The notes: generated by a model not told the origin, from the letters alone. A stretch of 64,000 bases of DNA from Oasisia sp. SBJ-2009 (GCA_964017155.1 OZ024862.1:37673675-37737674); one strand, 5' to 3'; positions 1-22,929 are shown, counted from the stretch's first letter. Numbers and translations are program-made.

Positions 1-200
1 ATGTGACGTGCAAGCGTTTTCTTCATTTCGTTAACAGGCTAGTCAATGGTAATGTTCGCCTTACATGCAGAAGAATAAGTGGTAGTAGTCGCGCGGTCGG
101 ACGTGCAGAACGTGATGATAATAATTGACCTGAACGTTGACCTTTGATCTTTGACCTTTCACCCTTCCTTCGCTCCAGTTGCATTAGCCCACTGTTATAT

Positions 201-464
<264 letters not shown>

Positions 465-786
465 TCAATAGATAGAAAACAATAACATTGCGCATGTGCT
501 ATGACGTGTAGGTGATCTACATGAGTAATGGGAAGAAAGTGACCCAAGTTGTCTACGTGCAGAATGATGATAATTGACCTCAACGTTGATCTTTGAACTT
601 TGGCCTTCCACCCTTCCTCCCTTCCTCCGCTTCAGTTTCATTAGAGCACTGTTATATAAGATAGATAGAAAACAATAACATTGCGCATGCGCTATGATGT
701 GTAGGTGACCTACACGAGGAACTATAAAGAAAGTAACCCAAGTGATCTACGTGATGATGATAATTGACCTTAACTTTGACCTTTGA

Positions 787-980
787 TCTTTGACCTTCCA
801 CTCTTCCACCCTTCCACCCTTCGTCCCTTCGTCCCTTCGTCCCTTCCTTCCCCCCTTCCTCCCTTCCTCCCTTCCTCCCTTCCTCCCTTCCTCCCTTCCT
901 CCCTTCCTCCCTTCCTCCCTCCCTCCCTTCCTTCCTTCCTTCCTCCCTCCCTTCCTTCCTCCCTTCCTCCCTTCCTCCGC
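787..980. repeat. (CCCTTCCT)n polypyrimidine microsatellite
   Basis: Pure pyrimidine run on the plus strand made of CCCTTCGT, CCCTTCCT and CTTCCTTC units, with mirror-repeat character. It is an expansion of the short CCCTTCC block in the ~200-bp repeat. Confidence 0.95.
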
Positions 981-1001
981 TCCAGTTGCATTAGCCTACT
1001 G

Positions 1002-1475
1002 TTATATAAAATAGATCTGCATGGTTTCGTTCATAAGAGAAGTCTTTTGCATCGACGTCTTTAGCAGACCGGCCATACACTGGTAGAATAAGGTCAACCA
1101 TGTAGAACGACCCGTGGCCCACTCGACGAAGCATACTCTGACGAGAAAGTAAGTGTTGCAGTTCACACATTCGTGTCTTTCGCGCCGAAGATTGCCATGG
1201 TCGTCGACAATCATTCGCTTCATGCAATACGCATATCCGGCGTAGTAGAAGGAAACATCAGTGCGTACTTTCTCAATAACAAGACCGCTCACGACGACGG
1301 CCGTGTCACCCTTTATCGCCTTCCGCTCCAGGGTGTCGATGTCGACAATCTCTCGATCCGGTGCAGCTAGCGGTGGATCGAGGTGGGAGCCGATCGATCG
1401 ATCGATCGGAAGACTGGTTGCCTCGTCCTCATCGCTTATGTCTTGCATGCCGACGGGGATGTCGACGGTCAACAA
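1002..1475 (-). pseudogene. RPA1-like OB-fold / zinc-ribbon fragment
   Basis: A 157-codon minus frame bounded by stops. Its C-terminal half matches the layout of the third DNA-binding domain of replication protein A large subunit: FYYAG-YAYC-MKRM, a short loop, HECVNCNTYF, a strand region, then WLTLFYQCMAGLL. In RPA this fold carries a four-cysteine zinc ribbon (CxxC...CxxC). Here the second pair is present (CVNC) but the first Cys of the first pair is a Tyr (YAYC). The N-terminal half is acidic and unrecognised. RPA-like proteins are carried by Helitron elements as well as encoded by host genes, and the surrounding repeats favour a transposon-borne or processed relic. The assignment comes from motif layout recalled for the family, not from a search. 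Confidence 0.45.
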
Positions 1476-1903
1476 CTCCTATACCTTCAGCTGACCCGGT
1501 GACTTGCCGTAGTGTAGTACCAAGTACCAACCACTTGCAATCCTACAACATCATCCACTGACGAACTGTAACGCATTCGGACTGAACCAGCGTCCCTCCG
1601 AGAGATAAGACAGCACCCTACTGCCTTGGCGCAGCAAGCTTCGATAGATAGACAAGCGCCGTGTTGCACCCGCACTGGACATGGGGGACCAGCTAGGTAA
1701 CTAACCAAACTAGATATTTAGGTATGTTAGTCGCATAAGTGGGAAAGAAACCAAAGTTACAAATTATAGCATGGCGCAATGACCTAATGGGATGATCGTT
1801 TCCGGAAGACAGAAATTGTTGCTTTATTGAATGTATGTTTGTAGTTGACAACCTAACTACCTAACTGCGTTAAGACCTGGTTGGTATAGTTTAAAAAAAT
1901 TAT
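1476..1903. other. No recognised feature
   Basis: Unique-looking sequence between the RPA-like fragment and the fourth repeat copy. Short frames only; nothing supported. Confidence 0.5.
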
Positions 1904-2125
1904 AACCTTTCACCTTCCCCCGTTTCCAGTGGCATTAGCCCACTGTTATGTAAGATAGATGGAAAACAATAACACTGCGCATGCGCTATGATTTGTAGGT
2001 GACCGACAAGAGGAACGTGAGGAAAGTAAACCAAGTGGTCTACGTGCAGAACGCGATGACGATAATGGGCCTTAACGTTGGTCTTTCAACTTTGACCTTC
2101 CACCCTTCCTCCGCCCCGCGCCGCT
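1904..2125. repeat. Fourth copy of the TGACCT-rich ~200-bp repeat
   Basis: It keeps the order of the 103-1014 copies: CCAGTGGCATTAGCCCACTG, a one-unit GATAGAT, AACAATAACACTGCGCATGCG, GTAGGTGACC, then TTTGACCTTCCACCCTTCC. The microsatellite seeds are unexpanded here, so this copy shows the ancestral state of both. Confidence 0.8.
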
Positions 2126-2282
2126 CTCGCTAGGATCGCCTCTTGACCTTTTGATTAGTTTTAGTTTTTGTTTAAAATTAGGACACACGTATTTTGGGGT
2201 ATTAACTCACAACCTATCCGTCAGGTGGCTCCACTTGTTATTTGACATCGTTTGTAGTTAACCAATCCACCAGGGGGGCTAC

Positions 2283-2345
2283 ATGACCTTTGACCTTGAC
2301 GTTTGACCTAAATATTGACCTTAACCTTGACCATTGACCTCCCAC
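2283..2345. repeat. TTGACC half-site array
   Basis: About eight TGACC units in 60 bp with 0-6 bp spacing (ATGACCTTTGACCTTGACG and following). It lies outside the four recognisable ~200-bp repeat copies. It could be repeat-derived or a cluster of nuclear-receptor half-sites. Confidence 0.5.
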
Positions 2346-2873
2346 CGGAGGAAATCCACCGCGCCGCGCCGCGCCAAGCATATAATGATAGGATCCTTAT
2401 ATACTATTGTTCAATTGTGCTACAGTAGAGACGGAGAAGAAATGTTACATCAACGTTGAAAGCACACAACCTTCGAAGAAATAACATTGCTGCAGGGGCG
2501 TCTTTTGCACGGCTGTAACATGCTCTATATAGACCTGTGACGTCATAAAACGTTAGCGTAACCACAAGTATGTTGTGCAGTGGTTTACGCAGTACTCCAC
2601 GGTCGGCGCAACCACATTCCAAGGTAAGAATATGAAATCTTATATCTATCTGTATATAAATCTTATATCTGTCTTTTTAGTCTTGGTAACTATTCATCTA
2701 GAAGCCTACCATAGCATTAACCAAATATTAGTACTGGTGTACTGACATTAATTAGTTAAATAATTACTGGTTATCTTTGCATTTCATGTGCCTCACGTGT
2801 TCATCATGTTCGCTGGTGGAATCGCTGTTTCGACGCGTTGCTGTTCAGGTTCGGTTGTTATAATTATGTTATA
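2346..2873. other. No recognised feature
   Basis: AT-rich DNA with short frames and no domain or repeat that I can name. Confidence 0.5.
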
Positions 2874-4219
2874 GGGGAAGTAGGGCCATATCCGCATACT
2901 GAGGCATGTCTGCACACCCTATTATTTGCGCATCGCGTAACATCTGGTTAGTGGAATCATGCTAAGCGGCACCGTCTAACCACCAAATCAACCATTTGCA
3001 TATACTTTTTGATAGAAGTGAATAATTAAAAAGTTATGACATAAACTTTTATTTTCATAAACACTTATGTAATTTTACTCATATGCTGTTATGTGTATTA
3101 CTTTAGTTGTAAGACGTGCATATATACATTTTCTTTCATAATTCCAAATTGCATTTAAATGTTTTATGATGTGTGAAATAAAGGATACATTCATAAGTAG
3201 CATTTTCGCGCAATTCAGAATTATTCACGTGTTGGATGCTTGGGGCATGTGCGCACAGGCCTGTGCGGTCATGCCCCACCCGATGTGCAGACGTATTTCG
3301 TGCATCGGTACCTATACTATTATGTAGTCTACTTAGATGCATATTTAGATACTTCAGTTGCTTACCACAAATATCATAGGAAACTTTGATGTGAGATAGT
3401 ATATGATGATTATTATATAATTATTTAATATTATCAAACTTATTATATCATTCATCGATTCGTCAATGTGTAATAGGCTATATCGTGCTGACGTCACATT
3501 TTCCATGTTGTGTATCATTAGGTCCGTTAAATACATAAAGCTTAATTGAGCATTGCTCATAGACTAAGATAACCAAGATGACAAATGATATATAATCTAT
3601 AATATAGAACTTTGCCCGTATACGTTAGTCCATACAAAGCCATGCTCGCACAACCGACAAACTGAGTTTTTAGTTTGACTTTGCGCTTTATGAAACTATG
3701 CTGTTTTAGCTAGAAGGCTTCAAACAAGCTGGGTTGCAAACTTTGACTTTCCCCGTTACAAAATCATGCTGTTGTATGCTTTGACTCTCCAGGAGGAATA
3801 AACGTGGACTTTGATTCAAGGCCACTGTATTTTCTAAACTTTACGTATATATGAAAACCTGAAACCGTTGATTTGTGTTCTCTGGTTTTTTTTTTATAGT
3901 AATGTACGTGTCAGTAGCGTACACATACCAATACATATTATTATTGTAGTTAATGGTCAGCTCAGTGAGACCAGCTGTTGTTTCGCCATTCCTGGAGCAT
4001 AACCGCACACAGTGTGCGGCTATGCCCCGTACCTTGGGGCATGTCCGCACAAAGCTATGCCTCTACATTTGACCAAATATTTTAATATCTGATGGGATAT
4101 GCGATTTCTTAACTAACTAACAACAAAGTAATATGATTGCTGAATATCACCATCTTAGTCACAGTGCATTATCTATAGCTTGTTTCACCTTAAGTGTGCG
4201 GACATGCCCCTACTTCCCC
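2874..4219. mobile_element. Non-autonomous TIR DNA transposon with TA flanks
   Basis: The left end TA-GGGGAAGTAGGG is the exact inverse of the right end CCCTACTTCCCC-TA, which gives a 1346-bp element flanked by TA on both sides. The left terminus continues to a GCATGTCTGCACAC motif and the right terminus carries the inverse GTGTGCGGACATGCCCC. The same core, GGGGCATGTCCGCACA, recurs inside near 3240-3283 (as a near-perfect palindrome), as a weaker match near 3640, and at 4008-4064 in both orientations. These look like subterminal binding sites. No transposase is encoded. TA flanks are typical of Tc1/mariner-like and some other cut-and-paste families; the family is not determined. Confidence 0.75.
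3240..3283. repeat. Internal palindrome of the TIR element
   Basis: TTGGGGCATGTGCGCACAGG faces CCTGTGCGGTCATGCCCCA with almost no spacer. Each arm is a copy of the terminal motif, so the palindrome is two subterminal sites back to back. Confidence 0.7.
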
Positions 4220-4221
4220 TA

Positions 4222-4598
4222 CTAGAGCACGAGTACGACTGCAGTGGGCGTGGCGTGTGATGTAACATGAATTACATCACACCTATGTTGACATTGGGTT
4301 GAATATTTACCAGATGACACAGCAATTAACGCCATCTGTCTTCATGTGTACTTAGCGATAATAGGGAACCTGTCAGGTACGGCACTGTAATCGTATCAAA
4401 TTTATAACTGGTGTCAACAATAGGTCAAACAGGTATCCATTGTCCAAGCAACACAATACCTGATTGAATTAAGCCCTGAGGACATATCTCACACATTGCA
4501 CGAGTTTTACTATGTTGCACAATCTGGTTGTAGATCCGAAAGAATGTATTTGACCCCATGTATGTACGTCAGCAGTTCATTAATATTAGCAACAGGGC
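4222..4598. other. No recognised feature
   Basis: Sequence between two transposons. No coding exon or repeat identified. Confidence 0.5.
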
Positions 4599-4606
4599 AC
4601 GTAAGT

Positions 4607-5234
4607 ACGGAAGCCAGTTGGCACGTAAGCCCGCTGGTGCCACGATGAATGAATATTATTCTGATAGCCGCCACTTAATTATCTGGCGGCCGCCACTTAA
4701 TGATATGGCGGCCGCCACTGAATAATTATCTGGCGGCCGCCACAATTATCTGACGGCCGCCAGATAATTAAGTGGCGGCTATCAGAAAAATATTCATTCG
4801 CCGTGGCACCAACGGGCTTCCGTACGTTGGTGCCACGGTGAAAATATTTTTTGTAGCGGCCGCCAGATAATTAACTGGCGGCCGCCAGATAATTAAATGG
4901 CGGCCGCCAGATAATTAAGTGGCGGCCGCCAGACAATTAAGTTGCGGCCTTCAGATAATTAAATGGCGGCCGCCAGATAATTAAGTAGCGACCGCCAGAT
5001 AATTAAGTGGCGGCCGCCAAATAATTAAGTGGCGGCCGCCAGATAATTAAGTAGCGACCGTCAGATAATTAAGTGGCGGCCGCCTGATAATTAAGTGGCG
5101 GCCGCCAGATAATTAAATGGCGGCCGTCAGATAATTAAGTAGCGACCGTCAGATAATTAAGTGGCGGCCGCCAGACAATTATGTAGCGGCGGTCAGAAAA
5201 ATATATATTCAGCGTGGCACCAACGGTCTTCCGT
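4607..5234. mobile_element. Composite foldback/MITE with 8-bp target duplication
   Basis: A perfect 8-bp direct repeat, ACGTAAGT, sits immediately outside at 4599-4606 and 5235-5242. The element begins ACGGAAG and ends CTTCCGT. The termini continue inverted for ~60 bp: GTTGGTGCCACG, TGAATAT..., TTCTGATAGCCGCCA. An internal CTTCCGT end at 4817-4823 abuts a second TTGGTGCCACGG start, so a ~217-bp copy and a ~410-bp copy are joined head to tail. An 8-bp duplication is typical of hAT-type integration. No coding capacity. Confidence 0.75.
4677..5178. repeat. 22-bp palindromic minisatellite (GGCGGCCGCC/ATAATTAA)
   Basis: About 20 units of AGATAATTAAGTGGCGGCCGCC. Each unit alternates a GC palindrome (GGCGGCCGCC, which contains a NotI site) with an AT near-palindrome (ATAATTA). 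Variant units read GTAGCGACCGTC. The array is broken at 4771-4860 by element ends. Confidence 0.9.
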
Positions 5235-5279
5235 ACGTAAGTCTAGTTCGCCTCCATATCTATTTCGTCATCAGCATTC

Positions 5280-5516
5280 ATGATCGATCCCAACGACTCG
5301 AACGAGCTGTTTTATTTCGCGTACGGGAGTAACTGCCACAGCAGAACCTTCCGTTGGAAGTTTGATAGGTTTCAATTCAACAAAAATATTCTAGCATATG
5401 GAAACTATTATGCAGATAAGTTATTACTTTCAAATTGTCTGCGTATTGCAGTAATGTTTGCTTTGAATACGCTTATGGAAAACGAGGTGGGGATCAGTTG
5501 TGTACAGTCTCGTTAA
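5280..5516 (+). pseudogene. Gamma-glutamylcyclotransferase-like N-terminal fragment
   Basis: A 78-codon plus frame whose first residues read MIDPNDSNELFYFAYGSN. The YFAYGSN motif is the hallmark nucleotide-loop-like start of the gamma-glutamylcyclotransferase fold, which releases 5-oxoproline from gamma-glutamyl amino acids or glutathione. After YGSN the expected hydrophobic residue and following helix are missing and the remaining ~58 residues are unrecognised. The frame is far shorter than the ~180-residue family length and no later exon was found. Transposons lie directly on both sides. It could be a truncated exon, a pseudogene or a chance match; the motif is short. Confidence 0.35.
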
Positions 5517-5857
5517 GTATCGCATAAAACGGAGCGGAAACGAGAACTACTGGCGTGCCCTATTTGCACTGAGATCGCGGTAGCATTGTAGAGGTCTTAG
5601 CCTCGATTACCCAGGCGCCGTGAGATGGCAGCACTTTTGAACCTCTCACTACGATCTGGGAACGTTATGCTCTGCGTTTGTGACCCCCAGGGCCCAGTTT
5701 CATGAAGCCGTGTAACTTTACGCGCAATTACGCGGTCTACTGGTCGCAGTTAACAGCGAATAGTCAATGCAGCTTGCGGCCGGTTTCATGAGACCAATTT
5801 AGCATTGGCGCCACTAGCATTGACCCCCTTACGTCGCGGTGGGGAATCCCTGTATTT

Positions 5858-8852
5858 CATACATGCCACAATCTTGAAACGGCAATCCGTATTTTTGACC
5901 TAAAATTATGTAAAAATCCGTATTTATCCGTATCATATACAAATTTGTCGGGCATGCCATAACAGCACATGTATACAACTGCACAATTTTATTACTCTCA
6001 TAATCGCAACAAACTACCCTACATTCACAGACGACAACACACTTGAATCTTCACTGCGGCTGAACATCAGCTGCATGAGTCGCCGATTTCGCCAGTCTCA
6101 GCATCTCAGCTGACACAGCCAACTGGTGGCAAGGACTGTCAATTTTCAGCTTGCACTGAAGGTATGCAGTGATGGTGTCAGCGTTCAAACGGTGCCGAGC
6201 ATCTGTATGAACTTTCCGTAATATGGAAAACAGCCTCTCCACGTCAGCGTTGCTGTGTGGGAGGCAGAGAAGTGGCGACATCACCTTCGCCAGCAGCTGG
6301 AAGCGAATGACATGCATCGGTGTCTTTATCGTGAAGACCTCGGACCAGACCTGGTCGATCGGTCGTGCTGAGCCATCCTCCATAAGCCCAACAGCTGAAA
6401 CTCCTCGTACTCATCTTTCAGTTGTTCCGGATCGACGTCGGGGGCAAAGTGGGCTGCAAGACGCACAATCGGCTCATACGTGAGATTCTCACGAGCTGCT
6501 GGGTCGAGAACACCCAGGTCACGCAAAACTGGATCATCAAAGGGAAACTTGGCGACCATCTTGCGCACTACCGCACAGTAGAACGCTCGCACATCACTGA
6601 TGAAGGCCGCCTGCACAGCTGGCGCAACTTCGTCATCTTCCAAGAAGGCGCGCACCTTCATGCCGACGGCAATGGTCGAGTCACCTTGCTGAATCCCGCG
6701 ATCGCTGTAGTCGATGGTGCGTAGATCCGCCACATTGCGGATGTGGCGAAGCTGGACAAACTTGACGAGCAGCTTCCGCAGTAGCCGGTCCATCTCCGGA
6801 ATGAGTACACCGACCTTAGACTCTTCGTTCTGAAAGAGTCGGTTAAACTCATTCAGGAAAGGGAGGGCGTACTGCAGAAACAGCAGCGTCATCGTTGTCA
6901 GTGGCTTGCTGAGGCGCTCATGGATGCGCCGGATGCGCCCAGGCCGCTCCACGTCGTCGTGGCTCGCGAAGTAGCTCGTCAACGCAGACAGTTGGTTGAG
7001 CACACGGTTGATGACCCTCTCGAGCGACAGCCAGCGCGTCGGGCAGTGCTTCAAGATGACCGCGTCATCCACATCCACGAAGGCCTGAAACACCTTGTTG
7101 TCCTCACGACGTTTAGAACTGGAACCGAACAGATGCCACATATACATAAATGTGTATACTTTATAAATATATGTAATTTTTATAGAAATATCTACACATT
7201 TATTATGACTAAAAAGTCCCAGTATTACAATAACGTAGGTTTTCAACAGTTGATTTTAAATCATGAACACTATGATTTTACCACACTTTTTATAACATTC
7301 GTAGCCTGAAAAAAGTGATACATTTTTGATTTGTTTTTAACCTGTGCTCAAAGTGGTAGTAGATGTCCACAAGTAAGTCATCGACTGGCGTGGACAGAGC
7401 ACTGATGCCCGCACCAGCACACAGGCTGGCAAGGTGACAGATGCAGCCGATGGTGAAGAGGTCTGGCTGTTTCTCCCGAACTCGAGACAGCACCGAATTG
7501 CGAGCTCCGAGCATTACGTTGCAATTGTCGCTCGCAAAACCCACACAGTTCTCCCAAGGGATGTCAAGGTTGCTACAAACAAAGGATCTCATTGAGTATT
7601 TATTCATGTAATTTTCAGTAAATAATACAGACAGGCAAAAATTGACGTATTTTGGAAGTTTACTACATTACTTACAATTTCCTTAACAAAAATTACAGCA
7701 ACCACTGTTCCATCAAGGTTGTTATACAAAATAAACAAACAGACACTACAAATTAACAACATAAAGCCACAATTGTGATACAATTAAATGTCAGCAATAT
7801 TACAGATAAAGGTTCTAAGGTAAAACTGTGGAACTACTTACACGAATGTCTGGTCGATCGTGGCGAATATGTCATGAGCCTTGCCGCGGTTGCAAACCGG
7901 TAGGTCGAGGAGCCTGGTGACAGTCCGGCCGAGGTCAGCGTCATAGAATCGAACGAGCATCCCCAGTTGCTTGTCGGATTTCTTGTCGTTGCTTTCGTCG
8001 ACCATCAGCGCAAACGTCCCCGACTTACACCGATCGACGACTTTTGCTGTCGACACTGCCGCCAAACTCCTCTTCATCAAGTGGGTGGTCTTTGTCCTCT
8101 TGCACATGAACCGTTTGGCGCTGCCGCTGTCGGGAAACATCGACCTTGCCAAATAGGTGAAATGATCCCCAATTGTCGCTGGAAAGTTATGCTCGGCGAC
8201 GAAGTATGAAAACATCACCTCGGCGCGGGTCACCTCGTTAGCAAAGTCGCCACCGTTCGGCTGTGGCTTGAAAAAGGTTTTTACGGTAGCCCCTTCCTCG
8301 TGGCGCTTCAGGTTCGCCGCGTACAAATTCGACTTCGTGTGCTCCGTGATGTCGTACAACCCCGAAGCGGCAACTTTCACATCGCGTGAGCATACACTAC
8401 ATCTCGCGTACTGTTCGCCTGCTTTGCTCTTTACTATCATGCCACCGAACTTTGCTACCCATTCTTTCTGAAATTGTCCTGTACACTTTCGTCTTTTCGC
8501 AGGGGGAGCCATCTTAAAGTCTGAAGAATTTAGTCTGCGCCCACGAATACGGCGCCCATAGCCACCTGCCGCAATGTTCAGAACTACAGTTTACGAGCGC
8601 GCGCGATCTGCTTGCACGCTACAATAAACGAACCGGTCGTTTTGTTCGTTCGTTTCGAGTCGATTTACTTAGTTACTAACAATAAACAGTATTCAATTAG
8701 ACTGTGTAGATTTGTTAGGTATAATGTGGTTAAAAAGAATGTATCCATAAATTTAGTTAAAATCCGTATCAAAATGGAGTACGGCCGTATCACTTAAAAA
8801 ACGGCCAAAATCCGTATCGGATACGGGTAATCCGTATCATGTGGCATGTCTG
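5858..8852 (-). mobile_element. hAT-superfamily DNA transposon
   Basis: The ~3-kb element has inverted ends CATACATGCCACA (5858) and, read inward from the right, CAGACATGCCACA (ending 8852). The direct repeat GTATTT touches both ends (5852-5857 and 8853-8858), but a full 8-bp duplication is not seen. Multiple copies of ATCCGTAT lie inside both ends (near 5889, 5915, 5926, 8761, 8812 and 8830), as expected for subterminal transposase sites. The minus-strand transposase gene fills the interior. Confidence 0.8.
6051..8512 (-). pseudogene. hAT transposase, three exons, one frameshift
   Basis: Exons 8512-7842, 7572-7342 and 7118-6051 join in phase through GTAAGT/TAG and GTTAAA/CAG splice sites, giving about 650 residues, normal for hAT. 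The N-terminus is basic (MAPPAKRRK) with a degenerate BED/TTF-like finger (YARCSVCSRD, later ITEH). The first catalytic Asp is in ALMVDESND and the second in FASDNCN. CHLASLC follows in exon 2 and HCPTRWLSLE opens exon 3. The C-terminal dimerisation block reads LLCLPHSNADVERLFS and includes the likely catalytic Glu. Near 6385 the frame breaks between EEFQLLGL and EDGSARP, so one base is lost or two gained. Everything else is open, so inactivation is recent or is a sequencing error. The protein would cut and paste the surrounding element. Confidence 0.85.
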
Positions 8853-9200
8853 GTATTTGTGCTGTGTCTGAACATCCTTTTTTCTTTCTAGCTGTGCCTT
8901 TGTCGTTCGCATAGCTAATGGGAAGCTATGATGAATATAAAGGATATCCAGTGTATACATTAAAAATAATAATGTTGAGAGTGGGCGTGTCGGGAGCATA
9001 CCGTACATTTTCAACTTCGGGAGCATACCGTAAATATTTCAACCAGCGTAAAGTTACGCCTACTAAATACATGGTGCAGCTAAGTGCAACTATGAAGCAG
9101 ACTCGTGAAACGCAACCAGTGTAACTTTACGACGTCTTAGATGTTCGACGAGTTATCGCCCGCTACGACGTCGTAAGTAGCCGCTATGAAACTGGCCCCA

Positions 9201-9385
9201 GGCGGCAGAATAGGGTAGATACGTTGATTGGCTCTCGGGTTTTATTAGATAATACTATATTATAACAACTCTTCAAAATTAAACTAATACTGAAGCATGT
9301 CATACGCAAAATAAACAGAAATGAAAATGTTTCATTGTTAGTTTTTTTTATATAATTTGTCTACTTTTTATTTTATCTATATATC

Positions 9386-9458
<73 letters not shown>

Positions 9459-9730
9459 ATATATATATATATATATAATATATATAATATATATATAATA
9501 TATATATATATTGTAATTTAGTTTCGTTATTAAAAGCATGCATACTATTATAAGCATTAATAATACTACAAAAGGGGCATAAGCAAAGGTATGTTTCACC
9601 AGACTATCATATCGGCGAAGTTAAGCAGCTGAGCGAGCCTACAGAGAGGTCTACGCCTGCACTTGTACGTATCTCACTCCCACGAGGCAATGGATGAGAA
9701 GGCAACCGATATCTTTGGCCGATTCAGAGA
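9201..9730. other. Likely 3' UTR and flank of the receptor gene, with (TA)n
   Basis: This lies downstream of the receptor stop codon on the minus strand. A minus-strand AATAAA (plus TTTATT, 9366-9371) is a candidate polyadenylation signal ~360 bp past the stop. The (TA)n tract at 9388-9512 lies between stop and signal. Confidence 0.4.
9388..9512. repeat. (TA)n microsatellite
   Basis: About 125 bp of near-pure TA dinucleotides with a few interruptions. Confidence 0.95.
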
Positions 9731-21843
<12,113 letters not shown>

Positions 21844-21911
21844 CTGCATTTTGGTAAACATACAATTTGTTAAATGTCGCAAGTAACAACGTTGGAACGC
21901 ATAATACGCAA

Positions 21912-22044
21912 GGCACGCGCACGCGCACGCGCACGCGCACGCGCACGCGCACGCGCACGCGCACGCGCACGCGCACGCGCACGCGCACGCGCACGCGCAC
22001 GCGCACGCGCACGCGCACGCGCACGCGCACGCGCACGCGCACGC
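21912..22044. repeat. (CGCACG)n hexanucleotide array
   Basis: About 22 pure CGCACG units, alternating purine-pyrimidine throughout, starting ~70 bp upstream (gene sense) of a receptor acceptor. All three frames are open, which explains the RVRV and TRTR peptides. Confidence 0.97.
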
Positions 22045-22476
22045 ACCGAAATCTTACAAAAGCATGCTACTGGCCTGCAGATGCTAAACTCGCGCTAGAC
22101 AAATGTATTTAGGTCGCGTTCTAGTGGTGAATTGTGAACTCATAAAGTGACACTAGGCTTTACAAATGTAGTTCTCCTGATTCCCTTTGCCAGGGGAGTC
22201 ATACACAGTCCTGGTTGTTGGTGCGACGGCTGCGTAAGACCAACCCTTGAGGCAAGAGATCCGCTTCAGGACCAAAGTCTCAATATTGTCTGACTAAAAT
22301 GAACATTTGCATCCATTCAAATGGACTTTGCAGAACACTATGCTGAATGAACGAAGAGATTCAAAGTGCCTACTTTGACCACCAGCAGGTAACACTCCAC
22401 CCGATGGTAATACACTGGACAGACCCAGATTGAAACACAAGTTATTGTTATGTCGGACGATCAAGTCACAGTAGCA

Positions 22477-22897
22477 TAGCAGTGCACGTCTTCATCATAG
22501 CTCAGCTGCTTCTCTAGCAGTGTACGCCTTCCTCACAGCTTAGCTGCATCTTCAGCAGTGTATGCCTTCCTCACATCTCTAATGCATCTTCAGCAGTGTA
22601 CGCCTTCCTCACATCTCTACTGCATCTTCAGCAGTGTATGCCTTCCTCACATCTCTAATGCATCTTCAGCAGTGTATGCCTTCCTCACATCTCTACTGCA
22701 TCTTCAGCAGTGCATGCCTTCCTCGCAGCTCTGCTGCATCTTCAGCAGTGTACCCCTTCGTCGCAGCTCTGCTGCATCTTCAGCAGTGCATGCCTTCCTC
22801 ACATCTCTACTGCATCTTCAGCAGTGTACCCCTTCCTCGCAGCTCTGCTGCATCTTCAGCAGTGTATGCCTTCCTCGCAGCTCTGCTGCATCTTCCA
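22477..22897. repeat. 38-bp minisatellite, 11 copies
   Basis: Unit AGCAGTGTATGCCTTCCTCA followed by CATCTCTACTGCATCTTC, 11 copies with a few substitutions. Two subtypes (CACATCTCTA and CGCAGCTCTG) alternate. Frames over it are open but only because the unit lacks stops in those frames. Confidence 0.9.
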
Positions 22898-22929
22898 CAG
22901 ATTGGAGAGACGAACTACCTGGCAGATAG

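Larger units (their letters stand above)
5690..9200. mobile_element. Possible MITE (GGCCCAGTTTCAT ends) split by the hAT element
   Basis: GGGCCCAGTTTCATG at 5690-5704 is mirrored by ATGAAACTGGCCCC at 9186-9199. With the 3-kb hAT insertion removed the element would be about 0.5 kb. A second GGCCGGTTTCATGAG lies at 5778. GTGTAACTTTACG occurs near both ends in direct orientation. Target duplication not clear. Confidence 0.4.

Noticed and set aside
9603..9680. 5S rRNA-like words (GCGAAGTTAAGCAGCTGAGCG)
   Set aside because: Only ~12 bases match the 5S core and the rest does not fold or align. Not enough for a 5S gene or 5S-derived SINE.
21867..22112. TRTR/ARAR/VRVR frames
   Set aside because: A hexanucleotide array keeps all frames open. 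The minus version only joins by read-through into a true receptor exon past its splice acceptor.
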